Below, in pieces: positions 16,267-23,706 of a stretch of DNA of 64,000 nucleotides. Under the pieces are notes generated by a model, which worked only from the letters and a program-made list of their open reading frames with translations, ran no database searches and was not told the origin of the DNA. Within the stretch, counting starts at the first letter, position 1. Each line of letters begins with the position of its first letter. The stretch is from Salinimicrobium xinjiangense DSM 19287 (lineage in GTDB: Bacteria > Bacteroidota > Bacteroidia > Flavobacteriales > Flavobacteriaceae): positions 310,001 through 374,000 of the forward strand of contig NZ_AUIG01000001.1 of NCBI RefSeq assembly GCF_000423585.1, given 5' to 3'. The translations under genes were made by a program, and so were the position numbers.

Positions 16267-17534
16267 ACAAAAGAATTGTAATTACAGGAATGGGTGTGGC
16301 CGCTCCAAATGGAGTGGGCTTAGCTGCTTTTTCTGAAGCCCTTAAAAATGGTAAAAGTGGAATAAAGTTTATTCCGGAACTAGAGCGATTGAAATTTAGA
16401 TGTCAGATTGCCGGTCAGCCGGAAATTCCGGAGGAAATGCTCAAGGAATATTTTACCGACCTGGAGCTTCGGGGGCTTAACAGCAGCGGAATCGTGTATG
16501 GAATAATATCGGGAGTTGATGCCTGGAGAGATGCCGGTTTACCTGTAGGACCCGAAGCAGAAACCGACTGGGACAGCGGAATCATCTTTGGAACAGGAAT
16601 CCTTGGAGTGGATAAATTTCGCGAAGCCATTCATCTTATTGACGACAAAAACACCCGCAGGCTGGGGAGCACCAGTGTGATCCAAACCATGGCCAGCGGG
16701 ATTAGCGCTTACCTGAACAGCAAACTTGCATGTGGCAATCAAGTCACCACCAATTCCTCTGCCTGTACAACAGGAACTGAAGCAATTCTAATGGCAGCCG
16801 ACAGGATAAGAGCCGGAAAGGCCAAAAGGATCCTGGCCGGCAGTTGCAGCGACAGCGGCCCATACATTTGGGGAGGCTTTGATGCTATGCGTATTCTCCC
16901 CCACAAATACAATGATGATCCTGAAGCAGGATCCCGCCCCATGAGCGAATCTGCTGCCGGTTTCGTTCCCGGGAGTGGGGCAGGGGCACTGGTAGTGGAA
17001 GATCTCGATTCTGCTTTAGCCAGGGGAGCTAAGATCTATGCCGAAATACTCGGCGGCCATATCAACAGCGGCGGACAAAGAAACGGCGGTTCTATGACGG
17101 CCCCAAATTCTGAAGGCGTAAAAAGATGTATCGAAAATGCCATTTTTGACGCCGGAGTAAGACCCGAAGAAATTGACTGCATCAACGGACATTTAACCGC
17201 GACGGCTATGGATGCTACAGAAGTGAAAAACTGGAGCGAAGCTCTGGAGCTTAAAGGAAAGGATTTTCCATACATCAACAGCCTAAAAAGCCTTACCGGT
17301 CACTGTCTCAGTGCAGCCGGCAGTGTGGAAAGCGTGGCAAGTGTATTGCAAATTTCGGAGGATTATATCTTCGGAAATATCAATTCTAATGACCTTCACC
17401 CGGAAATAAAAGAACTCGCCTCCAGAGAAAAAGTTCCCCAAAAATCTCTTTTTAGAGAGGTAAATAAAGTAGCCAAAGCAAGTTTTGGTTTTGGAGATGT
17501 GAATGCGGTGGTGATTTTTAGTAAATTCCGCTAA
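16263..17534 (+). CDS. Beta-ketoacyl-ACP synthase, FabF type
   Basis: 423-residue condensing enzyme of the FabB/FabF family. The nucleophile is Cys168 in NSSACTTGTEA, the two catalytic His are in INGHLTATAMD and SLTGHCLSAAGSVE, and the C-terminus has KASFGFGDVNAVV. The N-terminus RIVITGMGVAAPNG is typical. It would elongate acyl-ACP for the cluster. The ATG at 16263 overlaps the dehydratase stop; a longer upstream reading adds residues that do not belong to the family. It is followed by a second repeat-like spacer before the acyl carrier protein. Confidence 0.93.
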   Translation: MNKRIVITGMGVAAPNGVGLAAFSEALKNGKSGIKFIPELERLKFRCQIAGQPEIPEEMLKEYFTDLELRGLNSSGIVYGIISGVDAWRDAGLPVGPEAETDWDSGIIFGTGILGVDKFREAIHLIDDKNTRRLGSTSVIQTMASGISAYLNSKLACGNQVTTNSSACTTGTEAILMAADRIRAGKAKRILAGSCSDSGPYIWGGFDAMRILPHKYNDDPEAGSRPMSESAAGFVPGSGAGALVVEDLDSALARGAKIYAEILGGHINSGGQRNGGSMTAPNSEGVKRCIENAIFDAGVRPEEIDCINGHLTATAMDATEVKNWSEALELKGKDFPYINSLKSLTGHCLSAAGSVESVASVLQISEDYIFGNINSNDLHPEIKELASREKVPQKSLFREVNKVAKASFGFGDVNAVVIFSKFR

Positions 17535-17670
17535 AATAGTGGCCAGTGATCGGTGATCAGTGGTCAGAAAAAAACATAGACCTCACAGGTTTTTAAAACC
17601 TGTGAGGTCTGAAGCTCAAGATAAAACTTTGAAACTTTGAACTTTAAACCTTAAACTTTGAACCTCAAAA
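17535..17670. repeat. Second repetitive spacer inside the cluster
   Basis: This spacer starts with degenerate CAGTGATCGGTGATCAGTGG repeats, contains a perfect 33-base palindrome at 17578-17610, and ends with TTTGAACTTTAAACC-like words. It is the second break in the operon, on the far side of the dehydratase-ketosynthase pair. Confidence 0.6.
17578..17610. repeat. 33-base perfect palindrome
   Basis: AGACCTCACAGGTTTT, one central T, then AAAACCTGTGAGGTCT: two perfect 16-base arms. From general knowledge, this GACCTCACAGG palindrome recurs between genes in many Flavobacteriaceae genomes, so I read it as a dispersed intergenic repeat; it has no T tail of its own. It could form a hairpin between the ketosynthase and ACP genes. 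Confidence 0.8.
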
Positions 17671-17925
17671 ATGGAAACAAAAGAAATTATTTATTGCCTT
17701 AAGAAGATCGTGAAACCTTATGTGCAGAATGACATGGCTTTTCAGGATTTTGGGAAGGATACAGATTTTATAAAAGACCTGGAGATCAATTCGGCTAACC
17801 TTGTTGATATTGTTCTTGATGTGGAGGATGAATTCAACATAGCCATAGACAATGATTCCATGGACAATATGCTTACTGTGGAGGATGCGGTGAAGATCAT
17901 TAAAAACAAACAGCAGGAGGCGTGA
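17671..17925 (+). CDS. Acyl carrier protein
   Basis: 84-residue acidic helical protein. The phosphopantetheine attachment Ser is Ser41 in DLEINSANLVDIVLDVEDEF, a variant of the usual D-S-L motif with N-S-A. The acidic recognition helix after the Ser is conserved. It would carry the growing acyl chain for the FabF-type, FabZ-like and FabI-like enzymes of this cluster. Its stop overlaps the GTG of the phosphopantetheinyl transferase gene, so carrier and modifying enzyme are coupled. Confidence 0.92.
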   Translation: METKEIIYCLKKIVKPYVQNDMAFQDFGKDTDFIKDLEINSANLVDIVLDVEDEFNIAIDNDSMDNMLTVEDAVKIIKNKQQEA

Positions 17926-18524
17926 TTGGAAATGATGTGGTGGATCTTTGTCTTGCGGCCCGGGAAAGTAACTGGCGTCGAATAGGCTTTTTAGAAAAAG
18001 TTTTTTCTGAAGCCGAACAGGAGATCATTACTTCTTCCGAAAATCAAAGCCTTGCGGTTTGGCTGCTCTGGAGCATGAAGGAAGCGGCCTATAAAGCACA
18101 TCAGCGGAAATTCCATCTAACGCGCAGACTGAACTGGCTTGTCCAACAGTGTGAAATTCTGCACAAGGAGCAGGGGAAAGCTTCAGGCATTGTAAAGATC
18201 AATGACAATATTTATAAAACAACTTCCGTAGTTTCTTTAGAGTACATCTACACTTCCGCCCAAAGCGCAAATATATCAGGTGTCAAAAATGCCATTTTTA
18301 AAGCTCCTTCTTCCGAAGCTAAAAATCAGCTGTTTCAGGAGGTTCTTGAATATTTTAAGGTTCCCTGTAATGAACTTAAGCTCAAAAAAGACGAGCAGGG
18401 ACTACCTTTTTTCAGCAGCAATGATTCTTTTCTCTTCAACCGCTTTTCCCTGAGCGGGCACGGCAGGTTTTCTGCCTATAATCTGTCGTTAATTAACTGT
18501 GAAACCTCAGTTAAACACTCCTAA
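17922..18524 (+). CDS. 4'-phosphopantetheinyl transferase
   Basis: 200-residue enzyme that attaches phosphopantetheine from CoA to the ACP serine. The family motifs are IGNDVVDLCLA near the N-terminus (Mg-binding Asp) and WLLWSMKEAAYKAH near residue 50 (the W-x-x-K-E-A-x-x-K motif). It starts with GTG at 17922, overlapping the ACP stop by 4 bases. Being encoded directly after the ACP gene suggests it serves this cluster's carrier protein rather than the housekeeping one. It is the last gene of the biosynthetic cluster. Confidence 0.88.
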   Translation: MIGNDVVDLCLAARESNWRRIGFLEKVFSEAEQEIITSSENQSLAVWLLWSMKEAAYKAHQRKFHLTRRLNWLVQQCEILHKEQGKASGIVKINDNIYKTTSVVSLEYIYTSAQSANISGVKNAIFKAPSSEAKNQLFQEVLEYFKVPCNELKLKKDEQGLPFFSSNDSFLFNRFSLSGHGRFSAYNLSLINCETSVKHS

Positions 18525-18537
18525 AGACTTTGGAGGC

Positions 18538-18574
18538 TTTTGGGTGCAATTGTATCTTTAATTGAAACCCAAAA
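18538..18574. repeat. Imperfect inverted repeat before the MBL-like gene
   Basis: TTTTGGGTGCAATT (18538-18551) and AATTGAAACCCAAAA (18560-18574) form arms with one bulge, separated by GTATCTTT. It lies 11 to 48 bases before the next ATG. It may be an operator overlapping the promoter, or a hairpin that ends the upstream transcript. Confidence 0.4.
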
Positions 18575-18585
18575 AACAGAATTAA

Positions 18586-19317
18586 ATGAAATCCGTAGAT
18601 AAAAAAGAAGTTATTAGCAGCCAGTCAGCTGAATTTATTCAACAGGCAGAACCGGGACAGTTCCACAAGATGATCCCCGATACTTTTATCATTAAGATGG
18701 AAAATGGCGCACAGGGTTACGCCATAAGGCATTTGAACCGGCAGGATATGTTGCTTATTGACACTACCGGAAAGGGTGCAGAAAAAGGAATTAAACATTT
18801 AGTGGAGGAAGGATATAAAATAAAAGGGATCCTTGTTACACATAAAGAGGCACTGCAAAACTCTTATGCTTCTTTAAAACAGATCTCTGAAGATGCCGGT
18901 GGAGCACCAATTTACAGTCATCCGGTGAACAATACAGATTCAGATTTCAATGTGAAGAATATTATCGGTAAAAATGACTTGTTTAAGAATTTTTCAATCC
19001 AGATAACAGACTTTCCTTCAAAATCGGGCGAAACAGCAGTGATCTATTCTGATATCAACGAGGGGATGATCTTTGCCGGAAATACTGTGGAGGCGACTCC
19101 GTATGACGCTGAAGGGGATGAGATCAAACGTGCCGATACCGGAAGCGAGAATAAAAACCGCGGAATGGGCGAGACCTGGAGAACCTATATGAAAGAATTC
19201 AGATACTTTTTCCCATATAAGGGGAAGCCTAGATTCAATCTTTCTGAAGGTCAACAAAAAGACCTGATCGTCAAATTAGGTAGTACGGGAGAAGGCGGCA
19301 GCAATCCAAATCTCTAA
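18586..19317 (+). CDS. Degenerate metallo-beta-lactamase-fold protein
   Basis: 243-residue protein with the strand pattern of the MBL fold: DMLLIDTTGKGAEKGIKHL, KIKGILVTHKEALQNSY, and GMIFAGNTVEATPYDAEG. In active members the second segment would read T-H-x-H-x-D-H and the third G-D-T; here the metal ligands are missing (T-H-K-E-A-L, and Asn in G-N-T). So the fold is probably kept but the dinuclear metal site is lost. No signal peptide. It stands alone between the polyketide cluster and the aconitase, with its own inverted repeat and terminator. A binding or structural role is possible; none is known. Confidence 0.55.
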   Translation: MKSVDKKEVISSQSAEFIQQAEPGQFHKMIPDTFIIKMENGAQGYAIRHLNRQDMLLIDTTGKGAEKGIKHLVEEGYKIKGILVTHKEALQNSYASLKQISEDAGGAPIYSHPVNNTDSDFNVKNIIGKNDLFKNFSIQITDFPSKSGETAVIYSDINEGMIFAGNTVEATPYDAEGDEIKRADTGSENKNRGMGETWRTYMKEFRYFFPYKGKPRFNLSEGQQKDLIVKLGSTGEGGSNPNL

Positions 19318-19342
19318 GCTACTGTAGATATAGAAAAAGAAT

Positions 19343-19385
19343 GAAGCTGCCAAACAGAAATATTCTGCTTTTTGGCGGCTTTTTG
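19343..19385 (+). terminator. Terminator after the MBL-like gene
   Basis: GAAGCTGCCAAA-CAG pairs with CTG-CTTTTTGGCGGCTTTT around an AAATATT loop, followed by T residues. The stem has a bulge and one mismatch but is long and GC-rich at the base. Confidence 0.7.
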
Positions 19386-19622
19386 CTATGAAAAAGAAAC
19401 GGGACTATTCCCTGAAGTATTTTCACGTGAACCTCGATTTTTAAGTTTCCTCAGGGAAGCGTTTGTAAAGAATCCCGGTTCATGTTTAGGAGGATGCTTT
19501 TCGGGTAGTCCTCTTTCTTTTTATTATTTAAAGCAAAATCATTTCTAAATATAAGATTCTGTTAAACCTCCCGTCGTTCCGGCCGAATTTTGATAATTTA
19601 AAAGGAATAAAATCTTCAAAAA
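19386..19622. other. Non-coding gap upstream of aconitase
   Basis: The whole interval between the MBL-like gene and aconitase is 305 bases. Beyond the terminator it holds an inverted pair TTCCCTGA near 19408 and TCAGGGAA near 19451, and a second weak hairpin AGGAGGA..TCCTCT near 19489-19516 followed by T residues. I see no reading frame with coding character. The part nearest the aconitase ATG probably carries its promoter; no exact TAnnTTTG box is present. Confidence 0.4.
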
Positions 19623-21659
19623 ATGTCACAACTCAACGTCACCCAAAAATTAATCAAAGAACATTTGTTAAAAGGGGAAATGACCCCGGGTAAAGAAATT
19701 GGTATAAAGATCGACCAGGCCTTATTGCAGGATGCCACCGGTACTTTGGTGCAGCTGGAACTAGAAGCCATGGGGCTGGAAAGAGCCAAAACCGAAGTTG
19801 CTGTTCAATATGTAGATCATAACCTGTTGCAAACAGATTTTAAAAATGCCGATGATCATGCATTTCTACTTTCAGCTTCACAGCGGTTTGGAATTTGGTA
19901 CAGCCGGCCCGGAAACGGAGTAAGTCACCCGGTACACATGGAACGCTTCGGGAAACCGGGGAAAACCATGGTGGGGTCCGACAGTCATACTCCGGCAGCG
20001 GGTTCTCTCGGAATGCTTGCTATTGGTACCGGAGGTCTGGATGTAGCAGCAGCTATTGCAGGACAACCTTACTTTGTGAAAATGCCACAGGTAATGGGAG
20101 TGAAGCTCACCGGAAAAATGCCCGACTGGGTGAGTGCCAAAGATGTGATCCTCGAAATGCTAAGGCGTTATGACGTTAAGGGAGGAGTTGGAAAAGTAAT
20201 CGAATACTACGGGCCCGGTCTGGCGGAATTAAGCGCTATGGATAGACATGTGATCGCTAACATGGGAGCAGAACTGGGGGCCACAACTACAGTTTTCCCG
20301 AGTGATGAAATGACAAGAAAATTCCTTAGAAGTCAGGATAGAGAAGAGGACTGGATCGAACTGGTAGCCGATGAAGGTTGTACGTACGATCTTGAGGATG
20401 AGATTGTCCTTGATGATCTTATTCCTCTTATTGCCAAGCCCACCAGCCCCGGTAATGTTGTACCGGTGAGAGAGGTAGAGGGCATGGAGATAGGGCAGGT
20501 GGTCATAGGATCATCTGCGAATCCCGGGGTAAGGGATTTTTGGATCGCAGGAGCCATAGTAGATGGTAAAGCCACAAGGGAGGAAGTTTCTTTTGATATT
20601 AACCCCACTTCACGACAAGTGATCCAAAATTTAATCGCCAATAAAGGTTTTGAAAAGCTGATCGCTGCAGGAGCCCGTTTCCACCAGTCGGGCTGTATGG
20701 GCTGTATTGGAATGGGGCAGGCACCGGCTTCGGACACCATTAGTTTAAGAACAATGCCGCGGAATTTCCCAAGCCGTTCGGGTACAGAGGATGACCAGGT
20801 TTATCTTTGCAGTCCCGAAACAGCAGCGGCTTCTGCCCTCACCGGAAAAATTACAGATCCGCGGGATCTGGAAAAACTTTACGGCATGAGCTATCCGAAG
20901 TATGAGTATCCTGAAAAAGAACTAATCAACACGATGATGCTGGTAGCACCGCCTGAAGACGGTTCCAATGTTGATGTTAAACTTAAAAAAGGACCGAACA
21001 TAAAATCTCTTCCTTATATCGAACCACTGCGTGAAGCCTGTGATGTTCCTGTTTTACTCAAGATGGGAGACAATGTTTCTACAGATGAGATCCTGAGGGC
21101 AGGAGCAGAGGTTTTGCCGTTTAGAAGTAATTTACCCGAGATTAGTAAATTCTCGTACTCGGTCATTGATGATACATTCTATGACAGGGCCCAAAAAGCC
21201 AAAGAAAGTCATGGAGGACATATAGTTGTAGCAAAGGATAACTACGCCCAGGGATCGAGCCGGGAACATGCCGCTCTTGCACCGAAATATCTTGGACAGA
21301 TCGCCGTGATTGCTAATTCTTACGCAAGAATTGCCTGGCAGAACCTCGTGAATTTCGGGATCCTGCCTTTAGAATTCATAGATATTGCAGATTATGACAA
21401 AATAGAGCAGGGGGATGAAGTTAGTCTGATGAATTTACGGGAGGACGTGAAAAACCGTAACAATATCCGGGTGGTGATTAGAAAGAGTAATGGTGAAAGG
21501 ACCGAGATCGAGACGAAGCACAGCATGAGCGACAGGCAAATCCAGGTGCTTCTAAAAGGTGGAATTATCAATGAATTTAAAGAGCAACTAAAGAACCGGG
21601 AAGTAGGTGCTGTTAAAGAGAACACGGTGACCGACAATGAAAGGAAGCAGGTGAAATGA
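19623..21659 (+). CDS. Aconitate hydratase, 678-residue short type
   Basis: TCA-cycle aconitase (citrate to isocitrate). Landmarks are VGSDSHTPAAGSLGMLAIGTGGLD (substrate loop), the Cys358-x2-Cys361 pair in SGCMGCIG, DNVSTDEILRAG, and DNYAQGSSREHAAL (swivel-domain substrate motif). It is shorter than the usual 750-900 residue bacterial enzymes. The first cluster ligand, normally Cys in the G-S-C-T-N motif, aligns here with G296-S-S-A-N300, so a Ser stands in its place; an extra Cys396 lies in LCSPET. Other hydro-lyases of the superfamily are less likely given the overall match. A terminator follows directly. Confidence 0.87.
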   Translation: MSQLNVTQKLIKEHLLKGEMTPGKEIGIKIDQALLQDATGTLVQLELEAMGLERAKTEVAVQYVDHNLLQTDFKNADDHAFLLSASQRFGIWYSRPGNGVSHPVHMERFGKPGKTMVGSDSHTPAAGSLGMLAIGTGGLDVAAAIAGQPYFVKMPQVMGVKLTGKMPDWVSAKDVILEMLRRYDVKGGVGKVIEYYGPGLAELSAMDRHVIANMGAELGATTTVFPSDEMTRKFLRSQDREEDWIELVADEGCTYDLEDEIVLDDLIPLIAKPTSPGNVVPVREVEGMEIGQVVIGSSANPGVRDFWIAGAIVDGKATREEVSFDINPTSRQVIQNLIANKGFEKLIAAGARFHQSGCMGCIGMGQAPASDTISLRTMPRNFPSRSGTEDDQVYLCSPETAAASALTGKITDPRDLEKLYGMSYPKYEYPEKELINTMMLVAPPEDGSNVDVKLKKGPNIKSLPYIEPLREACDVPVLLKMGDNVSTDEILRAGAEVLPFRSNLPEISKFSYSVIDDTFYDRAQKAKESHGGHIVVAKDNYAQGSSREHAALAPKYLGQIAVIANSYARIAWQNLVNFGILPLEFIDIADYDKIEQGDEVSLMNLREDVKNRNNIRVVIRKSNGERTEIETKHSMSDRQIQVLLKGGIINEFKEQLKNREVGAVKENTVTDNERKQVK

Positions 21660-21682
21660 TCCTTTGAGAATAAAGATTTTAT

Positions 21683-21710
21683 AAACCCCGGATACTGTTT
21701 CGGGGTTTTT
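21683..21710 (+). terminator. Terminator after aconitase
   Basis: AAACCCCG-GATACTGTTT-CGGGGTTT plus a T run. The A-rich left flank also lets it serve the convergent 3-hydroxyacyl-CoA dehydrogenase-like gene, whose stop lies at its right edge. Confidence 0.85.
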
Positions 21711-22272
21711 AATTCTGGGGTTCCACCTTTTTGATTGTCGGCAACAAACCTATGCCTTCAGAGAAATTAGCTACAGCATCCAGAACTTTCTTTTGTGTTT
21801 GCGGGAAGCCTATGATCTCGATAATATTTTGATCTTTGTTTCCGGAGAAGTGCAGGCTTAAGAATTTTTCCGGTCTTCCTGAAGCTTTAGCGAGAAGTTC
21901 GGGATCAAGGCCTTGAGAAGTGGTGGCAAAAAAGGCATTATCCGGGCCTGTTTTTCTGAGTATATAGTATAATTCTTTCTTGGCCTTTAGATCCTCAGCA
22001 ATGGCTTCAATAATAAGGTCTGCGTTTCCGGTGGCTTCTTCAATTTCCATTGAGTAGGCAATATTGGCCAGGGCAGCTTCGGTATCTTCCGGGGAGGCAT
22101 TAAAATGCTTTTGATAATAACCACAAAATTCTCTGAATTTCGTTCGGGCCTCCTCAAGCAATCCGTAATCCTGATCGTATACAGTTACATCTACCTTATT
22201 ATAGGCAATGTGGAAGGCAATCCTTGCACCAAAACTACCTGTCCCTAAAACGGTTACTTTATTAATGGCCAT
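21709..22272 (-). CDS. 3-hydroxyacyl-CoA dehydrogenase NAD-binding domain only
   Basis: 187 residues corresponding to the N-terminal half of 3-hydroxyacyl-CoA dehydrogenases: NAD motif VTVLGTGSFGARIAFHIA, ADLIIEAIAEDLKAKKELY, and SLHFSGNKDQNIIEII, which keeps the catalytic-type His but differs from the usual HFFNPVP. The helical C-terminal domain that completes the active site and dimer is absent; the protein ends naturally at a stop with no remnant beyond it. It may be a stand-alone NAD-binding protein or a reduced paralogue. It is convergent with aconitase and shares its terminator. Confidence 0.75.
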   Translation of the reverse strand: MAINKVTVLGTGSFGARIAFHIAYNKVDVTVYDQDYGLLEEARTKFREFCGYYQKHFNASPEDTEAALANIAYSMEIEEATGNADLIIEAIAEDLKAKKELYYILRKTGPDNAFFATTSQGLDPELLAKASGRPEKFLSLHFSGNKDQNIIEIIGFPQTQKKVLDAVANFSEGIGLLPTIKKVEPQN

Positions 22273-22469
22273 ATATTGATTATCTACCTTAAGGTCCTAA
22301 ATAATTCTTTTTAAGCTTGTCAAGGGAATGCTAATTGTATTTATTTTCAGACTGCTTTAACTCAAATTGGAAATCGGAAGCAGTCATGGAGTTATGGATA
22401 AAGATTTTTGAAATTAGCAGCAGACAAAATTCTAAACTTTTGTAAATTAATAGGTTAAAAAGAAATATT

Positions 22470-22958
22470 ATGAAAAAGCAAATGTATTTATTCCTTTTAA
22501 TTCTTTCTGTAGTTCTGATCTCCTGCGGAAGTGCTAACAGAGGGAGTGGAAGTTCCGGAGATTATGCTGCGATGTTGGAAAGAGTTCAGGACCTGGAATT
22601 TCAGATTGAAAATCAATGGGCAAATCCGGTGAAGTATAATAGAGTAAACCTGATGGGAAACCCAAACTATATTATATTTAAACAGGATAGTGTGGATCTT
22701 TTTTTGCCATTTTTCGGAGAAAGACAATTCGGCGGTGGATATGGAAGCCAGGGAGCTATTGAGTACGAAGGCCCGCTGCGAGATCTGAGAATTGAAGAGC
22801 GGCAAGATAAGGAGCGGATCAATGTTTATTTCCAGGGAAAAAAAGACAGCGAGATTCTGGACTTTCAAATTACTGTATTTCCTAATGGCAATACCAGTAC
22901 TACTGTAACATCTTCACAACGGGACCAGATCAGCTATCTTGGAAAGGTCAAAAAATAG
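22470..22958 (+). CDS. DUF4251 lipoprotein
   Basis: 162-residue lipoprotein with signal MKKQMYLFLLILSVVLISC (lipobox Cys 19) and a Gly/Ser-rich linker. The body has QDLEFQIENQWANPV near residue 45, YIIFKQDSVDLFLPFFGERQFGGG, and FQITVFPNGNTSTTVTSSQRDQISYLGKV, the recurring pattern of DUF4251 proteins of Bacteroidota. No ligand or enzymatic motif is known. The following 420 bases hold a decayed DUF1801 gene. Confidence 0.85.
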   Translation: MKKQMYLFLLILSVVLISCGSANRGSGSSGDYAAMLERVQDLEFQIENQWANPVKYNRVNLMGNPNYIIFKQDSVDLFLPFFGERQFGGGYGSQGAIEYEGPLRDLRIEERQDKERINVYFQGKKDSEILDFQITVFPNGNTSTTVTSSQRDQISYLGKVKK

Positions 22959-22965
22959 ATTTAAA

Positions 22966-23387
22966 ATGGCCGAATTGAAAACAAAGGCAACTAATGCAGT
23001 GTTGATGACTTTCTGAACTCGTTAGAGAATGAGCAAAAGAAAAAAGATTATTTCACACTCGTTCAATTGATGCAGGATGTCACTGGAAACCCCGCAAGAT
23101 TGTGAGGAGAAAGCATTGTAGGTTTTGGAAGTTACCATTATAAATATAAAAGCGGCCGTGAGGGGGATTGGTTTTTAACGGGATTTTCTCCCCGAAAACA
23201 AAATCTTAGTATTTATATCACGGCCGGCTTTTATAATTGTAAGGACCTTTTGATGGAACTGGGAAAGCACAAAAAATCTTCATCCTGTTTGTATATTAAT
23301 AAAATGGAGGATATTAATCACAAAGTTCTAAGAGAGGTGATCCAAAGATCATTATATGACACACTAAATAGATATTCAAAAGAGTAG
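22966..23387 (+). pseudogene. Decayed DUF1801 domain protein gene
   Basis: The ATG at 22966 opens MAELKTKATNA, which then leaves frame by one missing base near 22998. The next frame continues SVDDFLNSLENEQKKKDYFTL, then VQLMQDVTGNPARL, meets a TGA near 23100 exactly where the family has Trp, and resumes GESIVGFGSYHYKYKSGREG, then DWFLTGFSPRKQNLSIYI and GKHKKSSSCLYINKMED, ending at a TAG at 23385-23387. All core DUF1801 (YdhG-like) motifs are recognisable, so this is a recent pseudogene with one frameshift and one nonsense change, unless both are sequencing errors. The role of intact members is unknown. Confidence 0.85.

Positions 23388-23706
<319 letters not shown>

Noticed and set aside
17535-17670. 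CRISPR array reading of the repeat-rich spacer
   Set aside because: There is only one palindrome, the other repeats are degenerate and unevenly spaced, and no cas genes are nearby.
20333-20740. 135-codon minus-strand frame inside aconitase
   Set aside because: Antisense shadow of a strongly conserved enzyme, with low-complexity Ser/Pro/Thr composition.
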